Positions 1 through 7,315 of a DNA stretch of 17,359 bases are shown one piece after another. This stretch comes from an uncultured Bacteroidales bacterium (GTDB taxonomy: Bacteria; Bacteroidota; Bacteroidia; Bacteroidales; UBA932): positions 1 to 17,359 of the forward strand of contig CAMGTS010000006.1 in assembly GCA_946062035.1 (NCBI GenBank). The letters are read 5' to 3'. The translations under genes and the position numbers were made by a program. How positions within the stretch are numbered: position 1 is the first letter of the stretch; the number at the start of each line of letters is the position of its first letter. Below the pieces are notes generated by a model. The model had not been told where the DNA came from, did not search any database, and saw only the letters and a program-made list of their open reading frames with translations.

Positions 1-787
1 CGGAAGCTTATCTTGTTGTAAAAGAAACCTCTATAATGGAATCATCCGGAACGACCAAAGGACGGATATTGAGGTTATGAGGGGCGACAGGAACTATTAT
101 GAGAACCTTGCCGTCCGGCATGACTATCGGCCCGCCTGCGCTCATCGAGTATGCCGTTGAACCAGTGGCACTTGCAACGAGCACGCCATCAGCCATCTAG
201 CGTGGTATTTACGCTCCGTTTCTCGAGATTTTAATCTCCAAGACAGCCGGGCCGTTACTCTGGATTGAAAACTCGTCCAGAGCACACGGATAACAATCGG
301 CAGGAGCATTCTGATATTCCAATTTCAGCAGAGAACGTTCTTCTATCGTAAAGTTACCTGCAAGAAGAGCGTCAATCCAATTATTACACTCAGGATCAGT
401 CGCCTCATCGGTTGCGTTATGAACCTTGGCGGTTGTCAGAAAACCGAGTCTTCCGAAATTCACACCTACTATAGGGATGTTCTTGTCCCTTACCAACGCG
501 ACGCTCGAGAGGAATGTTCCGTCTCCCCCTAAGCTCATGAAAAGGTCCGTATCATCAGGAAGTGTCCTATAGCTCTCAAAAAACACGGCCTTTGACAATA
601 ATGCGCTGATTTTCGCCCTGTCAGACTCCGCAAACTCACACAAACCAATCTTTTCGCTCAGATAATCAGCGAATTCTCTATATATGACGGGAACTACCTC
701 GCTCTTATGTAATATTTTATCCACCAGCAAAGCGAGCTCTCCCATGCTTTCGCTCTCAATGGTTCTCCCGAAAAGGGCAATTTTCAT
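1..787 (-). pseudogene. nadK: NAD kinase, interrupted by in-frame stops and cut by the window start
   Basis: NAD kinase makes NADP from NAD and ATP in the cytoplasm. From the chosen start (ATG at 787, MKIALFGRT) the frame holds the kinase signature SLGGDGT (about residues 85-91), then GVNFGRLGFL and ERSLLKLEY, and after the break ATGSTAYSMSAGGPIV and PVAPHNLNIRPLVVPDD, all in family order. The frame is stopped by TAA (209-211), TAG (197-199) and TAA (8-10). The parts on either side of the first two stops lie in the same frame and at normal family spacing (RNGA, gap, MADG). The extreme C-terminus, roughly 30 residues, lies outside the window. A longer in-frame start at 844 is unlikely because it adds 19 residues with no family match. 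The gene is divergent from pdxJ, an arrangement familiar in Bacteroidales. The identity is certain. Whether the stops are real mutations, sequencing errors or compensated indels is open. Confidence 0.9.
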
Positions 788-792
788 AACCA

Positions 793-815
793 ACCTAATT
801 TTTCGCAAGTTAGGT
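793..815. repeat. Inverted repeat in the nadK/pdxJ divergent region
   Basis: ACCTAA (793-798) and TTAGGT (810-815) are perfect inverted 6-mers. The pairing extends to 9 positions per arm with one G-T pair, around a 5-base loop. It lies just upstream of the nadK start and overlaps the expected upstream element of the pdxJ promoter, so it could be an operator or a weak leader hairpin. Short inverted repeats also arise by chance in AT-rich DNA. Confidence 0.3.
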
Positions 816-824
816 ATAAAATAG

Positions 825-832
825 TAAATTTG
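825..832 (+). promoter_or_regulatory. Candidate pdxJ promoter, -7 element
   Basis: TAAATTTG matches the Bacteroidota -7 consensus TAnnTTTG exactly and ends 26 bases before the pdxJ ATG. A weak -33-like TTTCG lies at 801-805, about 19 bases upstream. Confidence 0.55.
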
Positions 833-858
833 CTCAAAGTACAATAGCAGGTCAGATT

Positions 859-1581
859 ATGAAGAATTCGACAAGGTTGAGCGTCAACATAAACAAGATA
901 GCGACCATCAGAAACGCCAGAGGGGGCAATATGCCCGATGTGGTAAAATGCGCCTTAGACTGCGAAAAGTTTGGAGCTGAAGGAATTACCGTCCATCCAA
1001 GGCCGGACGAGCGCCATATAAGAAGACAGGATGTCCTTGACCTGAAACCACTGCTGACGACAGAGTTCAATATAGAAGGAAATCCGCGCGACCCGTTCAA
1101 TGAGTTGGTCCTCAAAGTTTTGCCCGCACAGGTTACTTTAGTTCCCGATGCCGTTGACGCCATTACCTCCAATGCAGGATGGGACACCGTCAACAACAAA
1201 GCGTTTCTGAGCAGGATTTGCAGGATGTTCAAGGAGTCCGGGATCAGGGTGTCGATATTTGTCGATCCGGATGTCGAGATGGTGAAGAATGCCGTTGACT
1301 GCGGTTGCGACAGAGTCGAACTATATACTGAAGCATACGCAAGGGAGTATCACGCCAACCGAGAAAAAGCCATCGAACCTTATGTGAAAGCGGCGGAAGA
1401 GGCTGTAAGGTGTGGCTTGGGGCTGAACGCCGGTCACGACCTGAACTTAGACAATCTAAAATACTTTTACGACAACATACCGGGGCTGTTGGAGGTTTCT
1501 ATCGGGCATGCGCTTATATGCGACGCTCTCTACATGGGGCTTGAGAACACAATTCAGGCATATAAAAGGCAATTGCTATAA
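859..1581 (+). CDS. pdxJ: Pyridoxine 5'-phosphate synthase PdxJ
   Basis: PdxJ condenses 1-deoxyxylulose 5-phosphate with 3-amino-2-oxopropyl phosphate to form pyridoxine 5'-phosphate, the last ring-forming step of the DXP-dependent vitamin B6 pathway. The 240-residue protein is full length for this TIM-barrel family. It opens with [17 protein letters not shown]. The catalytic residues fall where expected: H46 in [13 protein letters not shown]73 in FNIEGN, a glutamate near 154 in DRVELYTE, and H193 in LNAGHDL, with the phosphate-binding SIGHALI at 214-220. The gene is divergent from nadK and has its own candidate promoter. The next gene starts 89 bases downstream. Bacteroides species often have tolQ/exbB-type genes after pdxJ, but here an OmpH-like lipoprotein follows. 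Identity is essentially certain. Confidence 0.97.
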   Translation: MKNSTRLSVNINKIATIRNARGGNMPDVVKCALDCEKFGAEGITVHPRPDERHIRRQDVLDLKPLLTTEFNIEGNPRDPFNELVLKVLPAQVTLVPDAVDAITSNAGWDTVNNKAFLSRICRMFKESGIRVSIFVDPDVEMVKNAVDCGCDRVELYTEAYAREYHANREKAIEPYVKAAEEAVRCGLGLNAGHDLNLDNLKYFYDNIPGLLEVSIGHALICDALYMGLENTIQAYKRQLL

Positions 1582-1588
1582 TTTTTAC

Positions 1589-1596
1589 TAATTTTG
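1589..1596 (+). promoter_or_regulatory. Candidate -7 promoter element for the OmpH-like gene
   Basis: TAATTTTG matches TAnnTTTG. It starts 8 bases after the pdxJ stop and ends about 74 bases before the next start codon. No well-spaced TTTG -33 element is visible, so this is a moderate call. Confidence 0.4.
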
Positions 1597-1670
1597 CGCC
1601 CGTTACTTTTTCCGCAGAAGTTGTTGCGGAGAATTGAAAAAGATATTTACAAACAGTTAAAACAGATAAT

Positions 1671-2306
1671 ATGAGAAATCTTAAGGGTATCCTTTGCATC
1701 GCACTCGTTGCAGCGCTTTGCTCATGCAAGTCAGAACAGAAAACAACTCCTGCAGCAAGCGGCAGTGCACCTGTAGAGGGGGCTGTAGTTTATGTCCAGA
1801 TGGACTCTTTGGTAAACAACTACGACATGTTCAACGACCTCAGGACAGAGTTTGAGGCAAAGTGGCAGGGTGTTCAGAACGACCTTCAGAACAGAGGAAA
1901 GAGCCTTCAGAATGAAGTAAATGATTTCCAGAACAAGATTAACAAGGGTCTCATGACAAGAGCCGAGGCAGAAGAGAGGAACCAGGTTCTCTCCAACAAG
2001 CGTGACCATCTTCAGAATCTCAGCGCACAAAAACAGTATGAGATGCAGGAAGAAGAGGCTGTTCTTTTGAACAAGGTGCTCGAGTCTATCCGTACTTACC
2101 TTGCAAAATACAACGAGTCAAAGAAATACGCTATGATACTTACAACAAGTACGGCAAGCAGCACTGTTATCGTAGCCGATCCGTCTTTGGATATCACTCA
2201 GGACGTATTGGATGGTCTGAACAACCAGTATGTAAAGAGCAAAGGCAAGAAATCCTCACAGGAGGAAGAGCCTAAGGCTGAAAAGAAAGAAACCGAAAAG
2301 AAATAA
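1671..2306 (+). CDS. OmpH/Skp-family lipoprotein, coiled-coil periplasmic chaperone-like
   Basis: This 211-residue protein has a lipoprotein signal peptide with a lipobox ending LCSC (modified Cys19). A short linker leads into an OmpH/Skp-type region from about residue 38 (VVYVQMDSLVNNYDMF). Residues about 55-150 form a long charged coiled coil, followed by a short beta segment (MILTTSTASSTVIVAD, 155-170) like that of Skp. The tail from about 188 is rich in Lys and Glu. The helix repeats Gln-Asn pairs at 69, 73, 80, 87 and 115, largely at heptad spacing. Skp proteins hold unfolded outer-membrane proteins in the periplasm. A lipidated Bacteroidota version would instead be membrane anchored, so the chaperone role is inferred. 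Its stop codon overlaps the start of the downstream glycosyltransferase by one base. Confidence 0.85.
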   Translation: MRNLKGILCIALVAALCSCKSEQKTTPAASGSAPVEGAVVYVQMDSLVNNYDMFNDLRTEFEAKWQGVQNDLQNRGKSLQNEVNDFQNKINKGLMTRAEAEERNQVLSNKRDHLQNLSAQKQYEMQEEEAVLLNKVLESIRTYLAKYNESKKYAMILTTSTASSTVIVADPSLDITQDVLDGLNNQYVKSKGKKSSQEEEPKAEKKETEKK

Positions 2307-3502
2307 TGAGGATTGCAATACTCTCTTGTTTCTACCCATACAGGGGCGGGATTTCACAATTCAACACCTACTTGCTGAAAGAGCTCTCCAAGAACCACAC
2401 GGTTCAGGCTTTTAACTTCAAGAGGATGTATCCCGATTTCCTGTTTCCGGGAAAGACGCAGTTTATTGCTAAAGATGATGACGCCGTACCGGTAGAGTCC
2501 CGCACTCTATTGGATACGGCGAATCCTTTTTCTTATATATCCACGGCACGGGAAATCGCGGAATGGAAGCCGGATATTCTTATTACCAGATACTGGCTGA
2601 GCTACTTTGCGCCGTCCCTCGGGACTGTAGCCCAAAGAGTCGCGAAAATACTGAAAAGAGAGGCCGGTAAAAGAGGAGAGATATCACGCTTCAAATCCAT
2701 AGCTATAATGGACAATGTTATTCCTCATGAGCCTCACTTCTTCGACAAACCTTTCACAAAATATTTTATCAACCGCAACAACGGTTTCATAACATTGAGC
2801 CATGCGGTTGAGCAGGATCTGCTTGATATTGACAGCCGCTGTAAAGTACGAACAATCCCGCATCCCCTTTATTCGAATTTCGGAGCGAAACTCGATCCGA
2901 TCGAGGCGAGAAGGGCCGTTATCAACGGATTAGGAGGTAAAAACCTCTCAGACAAAGAGTTGGCGGAACGCAAGGTTCTTCTGTTCTTCGGTCTGATAAG
3001 GGAATACAAGGGGTTGGATATACTGCTTGAGGCTATGGCCCAATTGGACAACACATACACGCTTGTCGTCGCCGGCGAACCTTACGGCAAATTCGACAGG
3101 TATCAGGACATTATCGATTCTGAAAGACTTGCTCCATTTAAAGAGAATATCATCTTGAATACGGGGTACATCCCTGATGGAGAGGTAAAAAAATATTTCT
3201 CCGCCGCGGATGTCTGTGTCCTGCCATACAGAACAGCGACACAGAGCGGTATAAGCTCCATCTCCTGGAACTTTGACGTTCCCTTGATCACGACCCCGGT
3301 TGGAGGATTGGTCGAGAGCGTCGGAAAAGCCGGAACAGGTATGCTTACGGAAGAGGTGACCCCTACTGCTGTCGCCAAAGCGGTCAAAGCATTCTTTGCA
3401 GGTGGAAGGGAAAAGTACGTGGAGAACATACATGAGCTCAAAAAGAAATTAAGCTGGGAGAGTTTCTGCTCCGAATTGGAAAAATTCATAATAGAACTTT
3501 AA
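2306..3502 (+). CDS. Glycosyltransferase family 4 (GT-B fold)
   Basis: This 398-residue protein shows the two Rossmann-like domains of a GT4 retaining glycosyltransferase. The N-terminal acceptor domain begins [18 protein letters not shown], with the glycine-rich turn at 13-15. The C-terminal nucleotide-sugar domain begins near 224 with [20 protein letters not shown] and includes [12 protein letters not shown] (297-308). The usual E-x7-E motif after ADVCVLPY is absent and is replaced by [18 protein letters not shown], a TQSG form I recall from some Bacteroidota GT4 enzymes. The ATG overlaps the TAA of the upstream OmpH-like gene (TAATG), implying translational coupling. purC starts 14 bases downstream. 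Donor and acceptor cannot be told from sequence; cell-surface polysaccharide or LPS work is plausible. There is no signal peptide or membrane anchor, so the protein is probably cytoplasmic. Confidence 0.9.
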   Translation: MRIAILSCFYPYRGGISQFNTYLLKELSKNHTVQAFNFKRMYPDFLFPGKTQFIAKDDDAVPVESRTLLDTANPFSYISTAREIAEWKPDILITRYWLSYFAPSLGTVAQRVAKILKREAGKRGEISRFKSIAIMDNVIPHEPHFFDKPFTKYFINRNNGFITLSHAVEQDLLDIDSRCKVRTIPHPLYSNFGAKLDPIEARRAVINGLGGKNLSDKELAERKVLLFFGLIREYKGLDILLEAMAQLDNTYTLVVAGEPYGKFDRYQDIIDSERLAPFKENIILNTGYIPDGEVKKYFSAADVCVLPYRTATQSGISSISWNFDVPLITTPVGGLVESVGKAGTGMLTEEVTPTAVAKAVKAFFAGGREKYVENIHELKKKLSWESFCSELEKFIIEL

Positions 3503-3516
3503 GATTTCAACATACA

Positions 3517-4467
3517 ATGAATTCAATCGTAAAAACAAACTTTGATTTTAAGAATCAGACAAACAAGTACATCGGGAAGGTCAGGGACGTTTACTCCATC
3601 GGAGAGAAATACCTTGTCATGATCGCTACAGACAGAATTTCAGCATTTGATGTGGTTCTCCCTAAGGGTATTCCGTACAAAGGTCAGGTACTGAATCTGA
3701 TAGCCTCAAAATTTTTGGACCTGACAAGCGATATTGTAAAGAATTGGAAAATAGCTACTCCGAATTCGATGACAACGATTGGATACAAATGCCAGCCTCT
3801 TCCTGTTGAGGTAATTGTCAGGGGTTATCTTACAGGTAGCTCATGGAGGGCATACAAGGCCGGAGCAAGAGAAATCTGCGGAGTGAAGATTCCGGAGGGA
3901 ATGCGTGAACACCAAAAATTCGAGACGCCGATAATCACCCCTACAACCAAGGCTGAAATCGGAGGTCACGACCAGGACATCTCCAAAGAGGAAATCATAG
4001 CCAAAGGGTTGGTTTCAAAGGATATATACGAGCAAATCGAAAATATCGCATTGAAATTGTTCCAAAGAGGAAGTGAGATTGCGGACAAGAGAGGATTGAT
4101 TCTTGTCGATACAAAATACGAGTTCGGAATCTGCGACGGAGAGGTATGCCTCATGGATGAGATTCATACTCCGGACAGTTCACGTTATTTCTATAAAGAG
4201 GGATATCAGGAGAGATTCGACAAAGGCGAGCAGCAGAAACAACTTTCAAAGGAGTTCGTCCGCGAATGGCTGATGGAGAACGGATTCCAGGGCAGGGCAG
4301 GAGAGAAAGTCCCTGAAATGACCGATGAGATTGTAAAGAGCATATCAGACAGATATATAGAGCTTTACGAAGCTGTTACCGGCGAAAAATTCGTTAAGGA
4401 GCCTTACACGGAAAGTTCTTACGATGCCATAGAGGGAAGTATCAATAATTTCCTTGCCAGATTGTAG
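3517..4467 (+). CDS. purC: SAICAR synthetase (phosphoribosylaminoimidazole-succinocarboxamide synthase)
   Basis: PurC joins aspartate to CAIR using ATP to form SAICAR in de novo purine synthesis. The 316-residue protein is the longer form common in Bacteroidota. It has GKVRDVYSI and [13 protein letters not shown] near the N-terminus (ATP site), signature 1 [14 protein letters not shown] at 97-110, and signature 2 LVDTKYEFG at 196-204 followed by [11 protein letters not shown]. The start sits 14 bases after the glycosyltransferase stop with no promoter motif between, so it is probably co-transcribed with that gene. A strong intrinsic terminator follows 38 bases after the stop, so this is the last gene of the unit. 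No anomaly is seen. Confidence 0.97.
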   Translation: MNSIVKTNFDFKNQTNKYIGKVRDVYSIGEKYLVMIATDRISAFDVVLPKGIPYKGQVLNLIASKFLDLTSDIVKNWKIATPNSMTTIGYKCQPLPVEVIVRGYLTGSSWRAYKAGAREICGVKIPEGMREHQKFETPIITPTTKAEIGGHDQDISKEEIIAKGLVSKDIYEQIENIALKLFQRGSEIADKRGLILVDTKYEFGICDGEVCLMDEIHTPDSSRYFYKEGYQERFDKGEQQKQLSKEFVREWLMENGFQGRAGEKVPEMTDEIVKSISDRYIELYEAVTGEKFVKEPYTESSYDAIEGSINNFLARL

Positions 4468-4505
4468 CCCGCATTCAGCGCGTATCTGAAGCGTCCCAAG
4501 TGAAT

Positions 4506-4540
4506 AATACCTCGCCACATTTCCCGGCGGGGTATTTTTT
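4506..4540 (+). terminator. Rho-independent terminator after purC
   Basis: An 11-bp stem, AATACCTCGCC (4506-4516) with GGCGGGGTATT (4526-4536), has one T-G pair and a 9-base loop. It is followed by a T run to 4540. It separates purC from the LysM-protein gene. Confidence 0.9.
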
Positions 4541-4557
4541 CTGCTCACGGCATTCAT

Positions 4558-4565
4558 TACCTTTG
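4558..4565 (+). promoter_or_regulatory. Candidate -7 promoter element for the LysM-protein gene
   Basis: TACCTTTG matches TAnnTTTG and ends 20 bases before the ATG. It lies just after the purC terminator, where a new promoter is needed. The upstream region is T-rich but shows no clean TTTG at the usual spacing. Confidence 0.6.
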
Positions 4566-4585
4566 CGATACCAACACATTGACAA

Positions 4586-6244
4586 ATGAGACATTGGATT
4601 TTATCGGTATGTTTTGTGGCGCTCTCCATTGTGAGTTGTGCGGCGTATTCGCCCCAAGACATCAATCAGAATATAAAAAAAGAGATAGTAAGCGTCAACG
4701 GAGTGAAAATGTACGCCCACCTTGTCAGAAAGGGCGAGACAATCTACTCTCTGTGCAAAGCGTATGATGTGACACCTGAACTGTTGCAAAAATCCAATCC
4801 AGCTCTCTCTCAAGGGCTTAAAAACGGACAGATTCTGTATATCCCGATTATGGACAAAGAGGACATTTCTGATGGAAACGGTTCTATCTCTGAACAGGGT
4901 ATCGAAAAGGATGACAGGATTTCCCAACGCAAACGCAGAAAAGAGCGTAAAGAACGTAAAAAATCGAAACCGGAAAAACATGTAATCGAAGAGGGTACAA
5001 ATACGACAGAAGAAGAGTCCGCAGATACGACAAAGTCATTTTCAGGTCTTTTCCCTGAATTGTATCAAGAATCTCATCAGGATTCCTACCAGCTACAGAC
5101 ACTCACGAAAGAGCACAACACTTTGGCGTTCCTGCTTCCGCTTACCAACAGCAACGGGACTGTCAGTCACAATTATATGGATTTTTATGCGGGTGCGCTT
5201 CTTGCCGCGGAAGATTTGAAATCTGAGGGATATAATCTGACGTTGAATATCATTGACTGCGGGTCTGGTATTTCTAACGACGGGATAATGGAATCTGATA
5301 AAGTCAAGGCTGCGGACTTGCTTATAGGGCCGGTCAGAAGCAAAGCGATAAAAGAGTTCGCGGAGTTCTCTGAAAACAACGCGATGCCTGTCGTATCGCC
5401 ATTGGATCCTTCAGCCGATTCGCTGCTCTCGTGCTGCGAATTTCTATTCCAAGCTCCTGTAGCCCAATATATTCAGAATAATGCGATAGTCGAGATGATA
5501 ATGAGGCGTTACAATTCCTATTCTGAGGATGGGATAGCCGCCAATGTCGTAGTAGTGTACCAGGACGGAAGCAAAGATTCCAAGACGGCTGTTGAAATTA
5601 TTGAAAAGCTCTATGAATCAGGTATAAACGCTAATCAGATATCCTATGATATCCTCAACAGCAGCAGCATGGAGCAGACATTCAAGAGCAAAGTTCCTGT
5701 CGACAAATACAACTTGGTTGCGATTGTAAGCAATAGTGAGGCATTCGCAAGCGACGCACTCAGGCACATCGATATCCTCGCCGCAGAAGATGGGCATATA
5801 ACTCTCTTCGGTACAAGCAAATGGAGAGGTTTTGAGGCGATCAATCTCGGATTGTACTTTAAATACAACATGCAGCTTGCAATGCCATACTACATAGACC
5901 TTAGCTCCGATAAGGTTCAAGGTTTTGTCAAAAGATTCAGATCTCTGTTTAATACAGAGCCAAGCGCGACTGCGTTTTCCGGCTATGATATGACAAGCTA
6001 CTTCGCAAAAGCCCTCCGCTCAGGCCTGAAAGATTATCTGGCTGAATACAAGGCCGCGGTTCAATCCGGAGACAATGCTACCGCGACTCGTTACATCGAA
6101 TTTATAAACTCTATTCTTGAAGAAGAGGAGTTATTGCAACAGAATTTGAAGTTTGTCAAAGGAGAGGGAGTTTCAGGTTTCAGCAACCACGGTCTGAAAA
6201 TCGTCCGCTACAACAGCGACTACTCTATCTCAGTAATCCGCTAA
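4586..6244 (+). CDS. LysM domain protein with a periplasmic-binding (type 1) fold
   Basis: This 552-residue exported protein has three parts. Residues 1-18 form a signal peptide ending IVSC, which fits a lipobox, so it may be a lipoprotein. Residues about 43-88 are one LysM peptidoglycan-binding domain (HLVRKGETIYSLCKAYDV, then NGQILYIP). A linker holds a very basic run (RKRRKERKERKKSK, about 115-128) followed by an acidic Thr/Glu stretch. From about 178 to the end is a type 1 periplasmic-binding fold (LAFLLPL, YAGALLAAEDL, DLLIGPVRSKAIKEFAEF, MPVVSPLDPSADSL), like branched-chain amino-acid receptors and the LppC/LpoA class. The usual inference is a cell-wall-bound ligand sensor or a regulator of peptidoglycan synthesis, not a transport receptor, because no ABC genes are nearby. 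The gene has its own promoter and terminator. The ligand is unknown. Confidence 0.85.
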   Translation: MRHWILSVCFVALSIVSCAAYSPQDINQNIKKEIVSVNGVKMYAHLVRKGETIYSLCKAYDVTPELLQKSNPALSQGLKNGQILYIPIMDKEDISDGNGSISEQGIEKDDRISQRKRRKERKERKKSKPEKHVIEEGTNTTEEESADTTKSFSGLFPELYQESHQDSYQLQTLTKEHNTLAFLLPLTNSNGTVSHNYMDFYAGALLAAEDLKSEGYNLTLNIIDCGSGISNDGIMESDKVKAADLLIGPVRSKAIKEFAEFSENNAMPVVSPLDPSADSLLSCCEFLFQAPVAQYIQNNAIVEMIMRRYNSYSEDGIAANVVVVYQDGSKDSKTAVEIIEKLYESGINANQISYDILNSSSMEQTFKSKVPVDKYNLVAIVSNSEAFASDALRHIDILAAEDGHITLFGTSKWRGFEAINLGLYFKYNMQLAMPYYIDLSSDKVQGFVKRFRSLFNTEPSATAFSGYDMTSYFAKALRSGLKDYLAEYKAAVQSGDNATATRYIEFINSILEEEELLQQNLKFVKGEGVSGFSNHGLKIVRYNSDYSISVIR

Positions 6245-6267
6245 ATAAGACAGAAGATATAAACAAG

Positions 6268-6298
6268 AAAGCCTGCGGGGATTCTCCGCAGGCTTTTT
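6268..6298 (+). terminator. Intrinsic terminator between the convergent LysM-protein gene and nagB
   Basis: AAAGCCTGCGG (6268-6278) pairs perfectly with CCGCAGGCTTT (6286-6296). Two further pairs (G-T and G-C) close the stem to a 3-base loop. TTTTT follows on the plus strand. On the minus strand the flank reads TTTCTTG, so it may also work weakly for nagB, which stops at 6319. Confidence 0.92.
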
Positions 6299-6318
6299 CG
6301 TTTATCGCTGGCGCTTGG

Positions 6319-7131
6319 TTATTTGAGCATGCTCGCAGCGTCAAGGCTGTCTTTCTCGATATCCTTGAAGTAGTTTACGGTGCCGACTTTAAGCTCTACT
6401 GTCGCAGCGTCATCACAAACGATGATTCCGTTACGGTGCATCTGAAGTATGCTTACTGTCCACATCTGACTGATACCCTCTTCGATCGCATGGCGGAGAG
6501 CACGTGCCTTATTATGGCCGTTTACAAGAATCATTACCTCCTTTGCGTCCATGATTGTACCAACTCCGACAGTGAGGGCTGTCTTAGGAACAAGATTGAT
6601 ATCATTGTTGAAGAATCTTGAGTTCGCAATGATTGTATCAGTGGTAAGATATTTGAGTCTTGTTCTTGAACTGAGTGAAGAGCCCGGCTCATTGAATGCG
6701 ATATGGCCATCAGGACCTATACCGCCCATAAACAAATCGATTCCGCCGAATGACCTGATCTTAGCCTCATATCTCTCGCACTCTTCATGAAGATCAGGAG
6801 CGTTACCATTAAGTATGTTGATGTTCTCCTTAGGAATGTCAATATGGTTGAAGAAGTTCTCCATCATGAACGTATGGTAGCTTTCAGGATGGTTCTCTGG
6901 AATGCCTACATACTCATCCATGTTGAATGTAACTACATTCTTGAAAGAAATCTTTCCCTCTTTATAATAGTTTACCAACTCCTTATATGTTCCGATCGGC
7001 GTAGAACCTGTAGGAAGGCCAAGCACAAAAGGATGCTCAGGAGTAGGGTTAAAATCCTTTATTCTCTTCAGAATGAGAGTTGCAGCCCATTTGGACATTT
7101 CGGCATACGACTTTTCAATAATTAATCTCAT
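6319..7131 (-). CDS. nagB: Glucosamine-6-phosphate deaminase
   Basis: NagB converts glucosamine 6-phosphate to fructose 6-phosphate and ammonia, feeding amino sugars into glycolysis. The 270-residue protein is full length and collinear with the family. [15 protein letters not shown] (35-49) is the phosphate-binding loop. D72 (FNMDEYVG), D141, H143 and E148 ([16 protein letters not shown]) match the catalytic set of the E. coli enzyme. [21 protein letters not shown] is the conserved late block. It follows recN on the same strand after a 184-bp gap with a candidate promoter, so it is probably transcribed separately, and it converges on the LysM-protein gene. No nagA or transporter is adjacent. 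Confidence 0.97.
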   Translation of the reverse strand: MRLIIEKSYAEMSKWAATLILKRIKDFNPTPEHPFVLGLPTGSTPIGTYKELVNYYKEGKISFKNVVTFNMDEYVGIPENHPESYHTFMMENFFNHIDIPKENINILNGNAPDLHEECERYEAKIRSFGGIDLFMGGIGPDGHIAFNEPGSSLSSRTRLKYLTTDTIIANSRFFNNDINLVPKTALTVGVGTIMDAKEVMILVNGHNKARALRHAIEEGISQMWTVSILQMHRNGIIVCDDAATVELKVGTVNYFKDIEKDSLDAASMLK

Positions 7132-7247
7132 GACAATCTTTTTTACGTCTATATTATCTCTTTATACTAACTCTTGCACTTTAGCCTAATGGCAAAACCA
7201 TGCCCTGATAAGCCCGGCAATCAGATATGCCCCCGCTTATAATTCCG

Positions 7248-7255
7248 CAAAAGTA
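7248..7255 (-). promoter_or_regulatory. Candidate -7 promoter element for nagB
   Basis: On the minus strand this reads TACTTTTG, an exact TAnnTTTG. It would give a leader of about 110 bases, longer than others in the window. No clean -33 TTTG is seen at 19-21 bp. I found no convincing terminator hairpin for recN in the rest of 7132-7315. Confidence 0.4.
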
Positions 7256-7315
7256 ATAAAAAGAGCCTACCGAAGTTCTTTTTGTAACACTATTGTTAGA
7301 ATAATCAAAGAAACG

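Noticed and set aside
8..211. Stop-codon reassignment (TAA/TAG read as an amino acid) as the explanation for nadK
   Set aside because: Neighbouring genes end normally at TAA or TAG (pdxJ, purC, symporter) with family-typical lengths and contain no internal TAA/TAG, so a different genetic code is not supported.
2948..3433. 161-codon open frame on the minus strand
   Set aside because: It is antisense to the glycosyltransferase donor domain, with no family signature and no promoter.
7132..7315. Hairpin CTGAT...ATCAG (7205-7224) as the recN terminator
   Set aside because: Arms of five bases with no adjacent T run in the minus direction.
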